Part shown: one piece after another, positions 1-6,234 of the stretch | Position numbering within the stretch: position 1 is the first letter of the stretch | How the letters are laid out: each line of letters opens with the position of its first letter | Source: Candidatus Nealsoniibacteriota bacterium | GTDB lineage: Bacteria; Patescibacteriota; Minisyncoccia; Minisyncoccales; CSSED10-335 | Assembly (NCBI GenBank): GCA_003557585.1 | Contig: PWOE01000080.1 | Location: 1 to 7,157 of the forward strand | DNA: 7,157 nucleotides | Direction of reading: 5' to 3' | The notes under the pieces: generated by a model | Database searches by the model: none | What the model was told of the DNA's origin: nothing | Seen by the model: only the letters and a program-made list of their open reading frames with translations | Position numbers and translations under genes: made by a program

Positions 1-111
1 CGACGTATCGTTGCCAGTCGTTTCCCCTAGCACCAAATTCATTCGGCTTGTTATGTCTGAAACGGTTCTGTGAAGTCCGTACGCTGTCAAAAGCAGTGGT
101 CTTGTTGGCAT
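1..111 (-). CDS. Start of an unknown phage gene, cut by window edge
   Basis: This is an open frame of 37 codons with no stop, running off the left edge. It begins at ATG 111 with a strong AAGGAG 8 nt upstream, 12 nt after the hub stop. The visible residues begin MPTRPLLLTAYGLHRT and continue with a polar stretch ending GETTGNDTS. I do not recognise the protein. Position after the hub gene suggests another tail-tip, fibre or accessory structural protein. The spacing to the hub gene is the same 12 nt seen between scaffold and capsid. Confidence 0.7.
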   Translation of the reverse strand, partial: MPTRPLLLTAYGLHRTVSDITSRMNLVLGETTGNDTS

Positions 112-119
112 AATTTCAT

Positions 120-125
120 CTCCTT
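120..125 (-). promoter_or_regulatory. Ribosome binding site of the last, partial gene
   Basis: AAGGAG on the minus strand lies 8 nt before ATG 111 and overlaps the hub stop codon TAA. It supports a new gene starting in the 12-nt gap. Confidence 0.75.
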
Positions 126-2904
126 AATTTGTTCTGATAAAGTAATATCTGGGACATTGCGATAAATCTCCGTCGACGTGGTCGACTTGGAACATGAAAT
201 CTATTGGGTATTCGTTTGGTGGGTGCTCTTCTCCGAGTTTATCTCCAACACCTTCGGGTGTAAGACATGATCCGGGTGTCGAAAAACTATGTTGGTCTTT
301 CATTGCCCCACCCGTAGCATCATATGCCGACTTAGTCGACCACGTCCATTGCGGTTTTTCTACAATGTAGTCGTAACCGATTTGCAATCGCACATCGACT
401 TCTTGGCCCGGATATGCGTTTGGTTGAGCCTCTGCCTCTATCGAGGCATTGATTGAAACGGTTGATTGTTGCTCGGTGTCCGGGTTTTTGAAAGTGTCGG
501 CTTGATACTCCGAAGCCACCTTCACATCCGCTTTGTGCGCGTCTGCGGGGTTTTTAAACGTTGTGCTTTCGTACTCCGAAGCGATGTTGATTTGTGCGGC
601 ATTATCGGCGGTGAGGAAGAAGAATTGATATTCGATTGCACCTTTTGTGATGTTAAAATAGACATCTTTTACACCATTGCCCGAAACGATAATTTCGTCG
701 TTTATCGTTAACGCCCAGTACTCAAAATCTTCGGTGCCGTACACTTCCAAATGCTGTTGCGTGAATGTATAGCCGCCACCCTGAACAATGGTATCTGTCG
801 GTCGTCTTTTCTTGCTCGCTAAAGTGTATGGCCTTTCGGACTTGTAGAGTTCCACAACACGCTCGAAATCACGAACGTATCGGTTGTACTTGAAGAAGCC
901 TTGGCCTATCATGACGCGCGGGTCGTCGCTGATCCCCGATAGCATCATTGTATATGCGAAACTGTCGTTCAAACCCAAATGAATCGGTTTTGACTGCACT
1001 TCGGTAACGTCTACACCGGTCGAGTTATCGATTAGCGGGTATTCTCCATCATCGATGATTTCGTCAGTTTCGATAAACTTAAATCGAAAGCTGTTTAAAA
1101 CAAATCGGGGAGCCCGGCCGGTATACAATATCGGTCTGCGATCGTTATTTTCGTCAAACGTATAACCCGCAACGAATGGGTGGTCAAAGTGCGCGTTAAA
1201 TACGATGTTTCTACCGCCTTGCGTTATGTGGAGCGGCATGTGTATTGATTTTCCTGTGCCGATTTGCGAACTGGCGCGAAACATCATTTGCACCGTTGAA
1301 AACGCCGGCACATCAATGAGCGACGAAAAGATTCGGTTTGTCGCAAAAGTTGTAAAGATGTTGTCGTCTACCAGCGGCTCGGTGTTGGCGCGAACATAGA
1401 CGTGGTCAATCACATTCGTTTGCAACCGCTTCCCTGTGACAGTAAACGGCGAGGGGTCGCGTCTAATCGAATACTCTGTGTTGATGTTTGCAAAATCTTG
1501 ATAGAGTTCGTATTCAGCAAACGTGTAATTTTTTCTCGGTGTGTATTGCGCTTTTGTAATGGTGAAACCGTCTTCCGTGATGTCGCCGGGTTTATACGGC
1601 TCGCCCTCGTGTGTTTGCGTGGCTGTCTTTTTACGATTTCCGAGCTTATTCGCCATTGTGTCAAGCGTTTCGAGATACGACGATAGTGAAACCTTTGAGT
1701 CACGTTGTTGGTGCATCGTCGTTGATTCTTTCATACCAACGCGATGCCGAGTTGTTGATACGTCCATGTTTCTTTCGGCGTTGTACCGGACGCGTATTTT
1801 CTGTTCGTACAATTCCCATTTCGCAACTTCCACTTCGTAATAGAAACTTCCCGATGATGATAACCCTGCATCTCTCGCCGCTGTATTAATCGCGTTTCGA
1901 AGATAGTGTATATTAACATTCCAAAATCCAAACGCGCCCGACTCATAAAGTTGATAAATCCGGTTTTGTGTTAAATCGAACAGAACCACATTGCGATTGT
2001 GCATATAGGTATAGGCATGTTGCGATATACCGGACGATGGCAATGCGTCTCGCTCTTCTGGCGTGACGACGTATTTTGTAATATCAACATCGAAATACTG
2101 CGTTTCTTCTTCTTTGAAAGAAAGCATTGGCACATTCATTGCGATGACCTTTTCAATGCCAACAATGCGGCTGTCAAGTTGATACTCCGACGATGAAAGG
2201 CTTCGAACCACCTGCGACGATCGAGGCATGACGCCGCCGCTTTTTGACGGCCACCAAGACGTCTCACCCTCGTCGATGGCGTTTTTGATGTTTGAACGAA
2301 TGTTCGTCGAGTACTCCGTCGCGTTCATTCGTTCTATTTCGCCCTCTGTCTTCAGCTCGATAACATCGCCCTCTTCGTCGATGAATTGAGGGTAAATGTG
2401 CCACTCGCCGTTGACACGAAGGGCTTTCGGATTCGCGTTTATCGAACGAAACAAATCTACCAATATGGCGCTCATGTTCAGGCCGTCGTATTCCTTGTTT
2501 GGAACAGGCGTTTCTAACCAATCCGCCTCTTCTTCCCACGTAATATGCACGCCTTGATAGTGTTCCAACTCTCGGCGATATATATACAATATGTTGCGGA
2601 TTTTTTTGGGTACGCCCGTTCTCGTCATAAAGCTTCTTGAAGCGGGGTAGACACTGTCGAAGTAGGCGATGTTTTCAATAATCGATACTCGGTGTTCGTA
2701 GATGTTGTTGCGCATTTTTGGCTTATCGTCGTCTTCGACGAGAAACTGCTTTCCGTCAAAGTCTACGGTTTCGTATTTCTCGAATCTTTCGGATGTTTCC
2801 GTATCAACGACGATGAAACCTGTTTCCCTCTCGTCTGTGATGTTTTTGATGTATCGCAAGGTTCTCGCGGTGTATGGTACGCCACCAATCTGAACGTTAG
2901 CCAT
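124..2904 (-). CDS. Large tail hub/baseplate-like or receptor-binding protein
   Basis: This 926-residue protein is by far the largest in the window. Its N-terminus (VQIGGVPYTARTLRYIKNIT, then RETGFIVVD, about 4-34) resembles the first barrel of phage tail hub proteins. These begin with an 'I.GV.Y....L.I...I.eR....F.V.D' pattern followed by an 'F.VED..KPK' segment (about 54-63). A GEWHIYP strand at about 166-172 fits the second hub domain. The middle (about 280-760) is beta-rich and not recognised. Near 775-818 there is a two-copy 22-residue repeat. The last about 110 residues (AYPGQEVDVRL, WTWSTKSAYD, YPIDFMFQVDHVDG) look like an Ig-like or adhesin-type domain, with the only two cysteines of the protein at 880 and 917. 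It likely forms the tail tip and contacts the host surface. Start ATG 2904 has GGTGG 5 nt upstream and overlaps the previous stop. The hub assignment is moderate; a tail fibre or spike is the main alternative. Confidence 0.65.
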   Translation of the reverse strand: MANVQIGGVPYTARTLRYIKNITDERETGFIVVDTETSERFEKYETVDFDGKQFLVEDDDKPKMRNNIYEHRVSIIENIAYFDSVYPASRSFMTRTGVPKKIRNILYIYRRELEHYQGVHITWEEEADWLETPVPNKEYDGLNMSAILVDLFRSINANPKALRVNGEWHIYPQFIDEEGDVIELKTEGEIERMNATEYSTNIRSNIKNAIDEGETSWWPSKSGGVMPRSSQVVRSLSSSEYQLDSRIVGIEKVIAMNVPMLSFKEEETQYFDVDITKYVVTPEERDALPSSGISQHAYTYMHNRNVVLFDLTQNRIYQLYESGAFGFWNVNIHYLRNAINTAARDAGLSSSGSFYYEVEVAKWELYEQKIRVRYNAERNMDVSTTRHRVGMKESTTMHQQRDSKVSLSSYLETLDTMANKLGNRKKTATQTHEGEPYKPGDITEDGFTITKAQYTPRKNYTFAEYELYQDFANINTEYSIRRDPSPFTVTGKRLQTNVIDHVYVRANTEPLVDDNIFTTFATNRIFSSLIDVPAFSTVQMMFRASSQIGTGKSIHMPLHITQGGRNIVFNAHFDHPFVAGYTFDENNDRRPILYTGRAPRFVLNSFRFKFIETDEIIDDGEYPLIDNSTGVDVTEVQSKPIHLGLNDSFAYTMMLSGISDDPRVMIGQGFFKYNRYVRDFERVVELYKSERPYTLASKKRRPTDTIVQGGGYTFTQQHLEVYGTEDFEYWALTINDEIIVSGNGVKDVYFNITKGAIEYQFFFLTADNAAQINIASEYESTTFKNPADAHKADVKVASEYQADTFKNPDTEQQSTVSINASIEAEAQPNAYPGQEVDVRLQIGYDYIVEKPQWTWSTKSAYDATGGAMKDQHSFSTPGSCLTPEGVGDKLGEEHPPNEYPIDFMFQVDHVDGDLSQCPRYYFIRTN
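451..582 (-). repeat. Two-copy 66-bp (22-residue) tandem repeat in the hub gene
   Basis: The units are 517-582 and 451-516, encoding hub residues 775-796 and 797-818. Both share ASEY, then TFKNP, then a hydrophobic strand. A weaker third copy may follow (T-V-S-I-N-A-S). Shared DNA blocks such as TACTCCGAAGC at 507 and 573 recur exactly 66 bp apart. Confidence 0.75.
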
Positions 2905-3316
2905 AAACACCACCGCCCATGTAATTTATGCGATTGCCCATCGTCTCGCGCTCGATTTCAACGCGACGATTGTGTCGTCTGGTTTGCAAGGCGTTCGTCA
3001 CAATGTCGTTGGCGGTGCTGATTGCCATCGGTATGATTGTGATAGGCGCTTTTATCGCAATCGCCGCCATGCCTACTCCACGAACGATGTTTGAGATTTG
3101 GTTTGCTAGTTGTTCGTTACCTTCCGCTCTAATCTCGTCCATGGCGGTTGAATAGGCGCGTCTGGCTGCCATTAAACCGTAGCCAATCATGACGCCTGAT
3201 TTGATAGTTAGCGGTGGGCTACCTGCGGTTTTGGTTTCGGGGGCCGGGCTTTGTGCGCCAATCGGGGTGTGCCCTTCCTGTTGCCCTTTTTGCATATAAA
3301 TATCATAACGGCTCAT
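2897..3316 (-). CDS. Small virion protein with hydrophobic segment, unknown function
   Basis: This 139-residue protein is not a family I can name. Residues 1-38 are polar and rich in Q, P, G and T, likely disordered. Residues 45-78 look like an amphipathic helix (AARRAYSTAMDEIRAEGNEQ). Residues 79-105 are strongly hydrophobic and glycine/alanine/isoleucine-rich, interrupted by one lysine (GVGMAAIAIKAPITIIPMAI). A very basic TRRHNRRVEIER stretch follows. This could be a membrane-active or lumen-lining peptide used in DNA ejection, or simply a packed hydrophobic helix. The ATG at 3316 lies 2 nt after the upstream stop, with a modest AGGG site 10 nt before it. Its stop overlaps the next start by 8 nt (ATGGCTAA). 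It sits where a tape-measure gene would be expected but is far too short to be one of ordinary length. Confidence 0.7.
   Translation of the reverse strand: MSRYDIYMQKGQQEGHTPIGAQSPAPETKTAGSPPLTIKSGVMIGYGLMAARRAYSTAMDEIRAEGNEQLANQISNIVRGVGMAAIAIKAPITIIPMAISTANDIVTNALQTRRHNRRVEIERETMGNRINYMGGGVYG
2910..2914 (-). promoter_or_regulatory. Ribosome binding site deciding the tail hub start
   Basis: GGTGG on the minus strand lies 5 nt before ATG 2904, within the end of the previous gene. It supports ATG 2904 over the in-frame GTG at 2913, which would itself fall within this site. Confidence 0.5.
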
Positions 3317-3318
3317 AT

Positions 3319-4227
3319 TCAGTTCGCCCTTTCGACTGTGAACGCAATACGAACTGGTGCGTTGTTTTCGTATTCAACATTTGTCGAGATAACATATACC
3401 TCTTTTGTCCAGTCGTTCACAAAGTCCTTGCGCAATTTGTATTTGATTCGCTCGTCTCCAACGGCTTCGCTTTCATTCAACAGCAGCAAATCAACCGCTC
3501 TGTCGGCGTCAAAATTAACGTGTATTTCGGCGCGCCACGTTCTGCTTAAAATGTCGCGCTTTTGCTCGCCACCGTCTGAAGCGGTGGTGTCGTGATCGTT
3601 TTTGCCTGTGATTTCTACCACGCGAATCGTGTCGAGCCAGTGGTCGTTGCCGCTCGGCTCTTCTTCTGTCGCAAGGTTCATATACCATTTTGCGTGGTCG
3701 CCGGAGCGGCCGTTTCCTCTTGTGTATGTTGCGTTAATCGAAAGCGCCACAACCTGATAATAGTGAGCGTTGTATTTGAAAACGTTAACCTTTTGCGGCT
3801 CTTGCGTTTTGAACAGCAACAAACCATCGCCAAGACTGTCGTTTCGATTTTCTTTCAGCCAAGAAACGGTTTCGAGAAGCGCTTGGTATTCGTCGCACTC
3901 CGAATCAAACTTGATATTTTCCGTTCCGTCTGTATTTTCAACTCGAATGGCGATGTAGTATTCGAGCTCAAAATCCGTTCGCATATTTCGTTCCATGAAC
4001 GTGATTTCTGCGGACGGCATTTCAACAACGGGCACGATGCGTTGCGTTTGGTAATCGTACTTTTCACCGTCTTTTTGGATGATGTGAAAATCTTGGGTCT
4101 TTTGCGAGGGTTGTTGAAAGAAACGGAACATGTAGTTTCCGTCAAAAACGACACCTTTAGTGTTTTGGTTTAACCGATCAAGCATGTAGTTGAATATCTT
4201 TTGTTTAACACTAACCAACATAGGCAT
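3319..4227 (-). CDS. Unrecognised connector or tail protein, possibly two-domain
   Basis: This 302-residue protein is not one I recognise. It occupies the slot where siphoviruses encode tail terminator and major tail protein. Two mixed alpha/beta halves can be seen. The first (about 45-190) has the strands TDFELEYYIAIRVEN and HYYQVVALSINATYTRG flanking a helix YQALLETVSWLKEN. The second (about 200-302) has SRTWRAEIHVNFDADRAVDL, a helical or loop section, and final strands EVYVISTNVEYENN and VRIAFTVERA. The two halves have a similar strand-helix-strand plan, so an ancient duplication or a terminator-plus-tube fusion is possible. No signal peptide, membrane segment or enzyme motif is seen. The only cysteine is in the first half. 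The gene overlaps the upstream gene by 17 nt, and the next gene starts 2 nt after its stop. Confidence 0.65.
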   Translation of the reverse strand: MPMLVSVKQKIFNYMLDRLNQNTKGVVFDGNYMFRFFQQPSQKTQDFHIIQKDGEKYDYQTQRIVPVVEMPSAEITFMERNMRTDFELEYYIAIRVENTDGTENIKFDSECDEYQALLETVSWLKENRNDSLGDGLLLFKTQEPQKVNVFKYNAHYYQVVALSINATYTRGNGRSGDHAKWYMNLATEEEPSGNDHWLDTIRVVEITGKNDHDTTASDGGEQKRDILSRTWRAEIHVNFDADRAVDLLLLNESEAVGDERIKYKLRKDFVNDWTKEVYVISTNVEYENNAPVRIAFTVERAN

Positions 4228-4603
4228 CGTAATTTCCCCCTTTTTGTCCGTGCTTCTTGATGTGTTCGAGAACGCCCGACGAAACCATCGATGCACGCTT
4301 TCTTGCAGCCTCTTGGTATTTATTGTAGTTTGTCGGCACGCCTGCAGCTTTTGCTACGACCGCAGAGTTTAGTGCAGCCATGGTGTCATCGCGTATAAAA
4401 CCAACGTTCCCGGTGAAGTATTTTGTGCCTTCTTCTTGATAGAAGATGTACGGTACCGCCGTCAAGTCATACGTACCCTTGATAAAGTCTGGTGTTTCTG
4501 TAACGCGAAACCCGTTCATGTACATATAGCCGGTGTCGTAAGGCATGTGGCTTCGGGGAATATCGTTGAATAAGTCAAGGCCAATCCACTCAATGACGTT
4601 CAT
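4211..4603 (-). CDS. HK97 gp10-like neck/tail-completion protein
   Basis: This 130-residue protein has the marks of the HK97 gp10-like/minor capsid family. PYDTGYMYMNGF lies at about 21-32, and PYIFYQEEGTKYFTGNVGFI at about 51-70. In this family a 'DTG...L/M..S/N' turn is followed by a 'PYA.Y.EEGT' strand and then a 'GF' helix start. A helical tail (DDTMAALNSAV and beyond) is followed by a glycine-rich end. Family members sit at the head-tail interface and assist tail completion or joining. The start codon is the ATG of the 4-nt ATGA overlap with the upstream stop. There is no clear Shine-Dalgarno site, so expression likely depends on re-initiation. It overlaps the next gene by 17 nt. Confidence 0.7.
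   Translation of the reverse strand: MNVIEWIGLDLFNDIPRSHMPYDTGYMYMNGFRVTETPDFIKGTYDLTAVPYIFYQEEGTKYFTGNVGFIRDDTMAALNSAVVAKAAGVPTNYNKYQEAARKRASMVSSGVLEHIKKHGQKGGNYDAYVG
4236..4240 (-). promoter_or_regulatory. Ribosome binding site deciding the start of the 302-residue protein
   Basis: A GGGGG run on the minus strand (AAAAGGGGGAAATT) lies 8 nt before ATG 4227 and inside the previous gene. It favours ATG 4227 over the upstream in-frame GTG at 4296, which would create an 86-nt overlap. Confidence 0.6.
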
Positions 4604-4902
4604 GATACGACCAACTTCGTTACGAAGCGCGGTTTACGATACGCCGTCATGTCTTTGTCGCGGACAAATGTATCGGGTTCTTCTTCGACGGTGTATACCT
4701 CGTCGCCGATTTGCACCCTTTGGTTAATTTTAAACTCGATGTCCGCTTCTGTTTCTAACGTCATTTGCCCGCTTTCCATCATCGTTCCGACTTCCGTATT
4801 GATCGAGCGACGCTTTCGAAGTTTGCACCAAAACACGCGACGTCCGTCTTCTGATAACAAATATGCGCGAACGCTGTATTCTCCGCGCGGTCTTCTAATC
4901 AT
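4600..4902 (-). CDS. Putative head-closure/minor capsid protein
   Basis: This 100-residue protein is predicted to be mostly beta strand. The first third is basic (MIRRPRGEYS, KLRKRRS). The rest contains alternating strands, including IEFKINQRVQIGDEVYTVEE at about 55-74. It ends in a KPRFVTKLVV strand. Small beta-barrel proteins in this position (second after the capsid) act as head-closure or stopper rings beneath the adaptor, as SPP1 gp16 does. The size and the 'hydrophobic-GDEVYTV' strand-turn-strand are in keeping with that group. No catalytic motif is present. It starts inside the previous gene's last codons (8-nt overlap) and ends in a 4-nt ATGA overlap with the next gene. The function is inferred from fold-like features and order. 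Confidence 0.55.
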   Translation of the reverse strand: MIRRPRGEYSVRAYLLSEDGRRVFWCKLRKRRSINTEVGTMMESGQMTLETEADIEFKINQRVQIGDEVYTVEEEPDTFVRDKDMTAYRKPRFVTKLVVS

Positions 4903-5314
4903 TCCAATCGACCTCGAAATCCATCTCGACGCCAAATGTTAAATCGTTGTTCATGAGTTTTCGTGCGACTGTTGGCGGAACGATTCGCTTGCCTTTTTCA
5001 TCGTAAGCATTCAAACGATAGGCCGTAGTTAAATCGGCACGCAACAACTCAATCATAGCGTCCATTAGTGCAACTCTTCGTCTTTCGTCTTCGTGTATCA
5101 TGAAGCGCACCGCGTTGGCGTGTTTTTGTTTGTGGATTCCATTATGATAGCTGTCGATAATATCGTAAACGTCAAAAGATACCTCGCGTAGATATGTATC
5201 GATAAGTTTGGCGTCTCCGATTTCGTCGGCGATGTCGGCTTCGCGAATGGTTGAGTTATTGTAGACGTCTTGTTTTTCCAGGTAATACTGCTTTCTAACG
5301 CTGTCAAACTTCAT
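4895..5314 (-). CDS. Putative head-tail adaptor (connector) protein
   Basis: This 139-residue protein is mainly helical and directly follows the capsid gene, where siphoviruses encode the adaptor that docks under the portal (SPP1 gp15/HK97 gp6 position). Predicted helices cover about 24-58, 62-75 and 79-101 (RRRVALMDAMIELLRADLTT). A C-terminal tail contains the motif VARKLMNNDLTFGVEMDF. I do not recognise a diagnostic signature, so the call rests on size, helical content and gene order. Start ATG 5314 has GAGGT about 7 nt upstream, downstream of the capsid stem-loop. Its end overlaps the next gene by 8 nt (ATGATTAG), suggesting coupled translation. An alternative is a minor capsid or decoration-type protein of unknown role. 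Confidence 0.6.
   Translation of the reverse strand: MKFDSVRKQYYLEKQDVYNNSTIREADIADEIGDAKLIDTYLREVSFDVYDIIDSYHNGIHKQKHANAVRFMIHEDERRRVALMDAMIELLRADLTTAYRLNAYDEKGKRIVPPTVARKLMNNDLTFGVEMDFEVDWND
4911..4915 (-). promoter_or_regulatory. Ribosome binding site deciding the start of the head-closure gene
   Basis: The minus strand reads GAGGT, 8 nt before ATG at 4902. This supports 4902 over the upstream in-frame TTG at 4935, which would overlap the previous gene by 41 nt. Confidence 0.6.
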
Positions 5315-5332
5315 GTCGTCACCTCAATTTAA

Positions 5333-5362
5333 TTTGGGGTGGGCGGTTAAACCCACCCCAAA
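5333..5362 (-). terminator. Stem-loop after the capsid gene, possible partial terminator
   Basis: A perfect 11-bp inverted repeat (TTTGGGGTGGG / CCCACCCCAAA) with an 8-nt loop starts 9 nt past the capsid stop codon. On the minus strand the stem is followed by a mixed AT stretch (TTAAATTGAGG) and not by a clean T-run. It is therefore at best a leaky terminator, or a 3' barrier that protects the abundant capsid mRNA. Either would lower expression of the connector genes relative to capsid. The hairpin is certain; the role is inferred. Confidence 0.65.
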
Positions 5363-5371
5363 ATGGCGGTT

Positions 5372-6220
5372 CTAGTCTCCTGCGACTGCTGCAGAATTGT
5401 CAACACGGAGCAACGTCGGACGGATGATTCCGTAGACGTATACATAGCGACCTTGAACGGCTGAATCGCCGATGAAGGTTCCGGATTGATCAAGCGGTTG
5501 AAGAAGCGGCTCGCGCTTCCATTCGTGGCTAAAGCCAACGGCGCGAGGGTGACCGGCGATGATGTTTGTTCCGACCGGAAGCAACGTTGTCGAGTAAATG
5601 TCAAACCCGAGCAAGCGCCCAACCCAACCATCGGCTTGGATGTTGTCGCCGCGTTGGGTGTTCAAAACGACTTTGCTGTCGGTGTCAAGAAGCAGGTTCT
5701 CCATTTCTGGAGTCATCAGCAACCAGCGACCTTGTTTCGGCGCTTTAACTTTGTCGAGTTCTTCTTTCAGCGCAAGAATGCGACCGTAGATGGTGGTTGC
5801 AATCGGTTTTTCATCGTCAGCGTCAAAGTCTTCGGTGCCGTTATCTTCGAGTTCGACAAACGCATCGGTGTCTTGTTGCTCACCGAGCGCCTCGATGGCG
5901 GCAATGAGTCTTTGTGCAACATATTCTTTCGGTGCCGTTTGAACCGAATAACCGTCCAAAAGTTCGTTGACGGCTTTTTCCTTGAATTCGTCTAAAACGA
6001 CGTAGTTCGAGCCGTCGTTGGTGCGCGATACTCCGGTGCCCGGAACGTAGTTTGCGACGGTGGTGAGTTCATGAACCCACATGCGCACGCTGCGTGCCGC
6101 CGGAGATCCTTCGATGTCGGTTCGCGCGATAGATCTGATAATCGATTTATGCGACAAAACCGATTCGGTAACTTCTGCGTAGCGATCAATTCGCCGTACA
6201 GTTGTGTGGTTTACACCCAT
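5372..6220 (-). CDS. Major capsid protein, HK97-fold type
   Basis: This 282-residue protein is the likely main shell protein. The C-terminal half carries the recognisable pattern of phage coat proteins. GRWLLMTPEMENLLLDTDS lies at about 164-182, then GFDIYSTTLLP at about 205-215, then GHPRAVGFSHEWKREP at about 223-238, ending in a GTFIGDSAVQGRYVYVYG strand (about 247-264). The N-terminus (1-50) looks like an extended arm plus helix. Residues 75-115 form the long helical region expected of the spine/P-domain. A very acidic stretch at about 116-138 follows (ELEDNGTEDFDADDEKP). There is no long N-terminal coiled-coil propeptide and no nearby protease gene. That fits a shell built on the separate scaffold without proteolysis. 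The length is on the short side for this family. Start ATG 6220 has AGGAG 9 nt upstream. The protein contains no cysteine. It is followed by a strong stem-loop. The exact capsid subfamily is not assigned. Confidence 0.85.
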   Translation of the reverse strand: MGVNHTTVRRIDRYAEVTESVLSHKSIIRSIARTDIEGSPAARSVRMWVHELTTVANYVPGTGVSRTNDGSNYVVLDEFKEKAVNELLDGYSVQTAPKEYVAQRLIAAIEALGEQQDTDAFVELEDNGTEDFDADDEKPIATTIYGRILALKEELDKVKAPKQGRWLLMTPEMENLLLDTDSKVVLNTQRGDNIQADGWVGRLLGFDIYSTTLLPVGTNIIAGHPRAVGFSHEWKREPLLQPLDQSGTFIGDSAVQGRYVYVYGIIRPTLLRVDNSAAVAGD

Positions 6221-6229
6221 TATGTTTCA

Positions 6230-6234
6230 CTCCT
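6230..6234 (-). promoter_or_regulatory. Capsid gene ribosome binding site overlapping the scaffold stop
   Basis: The minus strand reads AGGAG, 9 nt before the capsid ATG at 6220, and it shares bases with the scaffold TAG. Ribosomes ending the scaffold gene stop on top of this site, so the two genes are probably translationally linked. Confidence 0.7.

Noticed and set aside
2264..2539. Minus-strand 91-codon frame within the hub gene
   Set aside because: It is an out-of-frame shadow, rich in arginine and histidine, fully inside the hub coding region.
3592..4173. Plus-strand 193-codon open frame
   Set aside because: It is an antisense shadow of the 302-residue gene, with cysteine/valine/phenylalanine-rich composition, no ribosome site and no context.
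4228..4296. 302-residue protein extended to GTG 4296
   Set aside because: The extra 23 residues would be wholly inside the gp10-like gene. The GGGGG site lies just before ATG 4227.
4903..4935. Head-closure gene extended upstream to the in-frame TTG at 4935
   Set aside because: It would overlap the previous gene by 41 nt with a weak start codon. ATG 4902 has GAGGT at 8 nt and a typical short overlap.
5486..5995. Plus-strand 169-codon open frame opposite the capsid gene
   Set aside because: It is antisense to a well-supported capsid gene, its composition is unlike a natural protein and there is no ribosome site.
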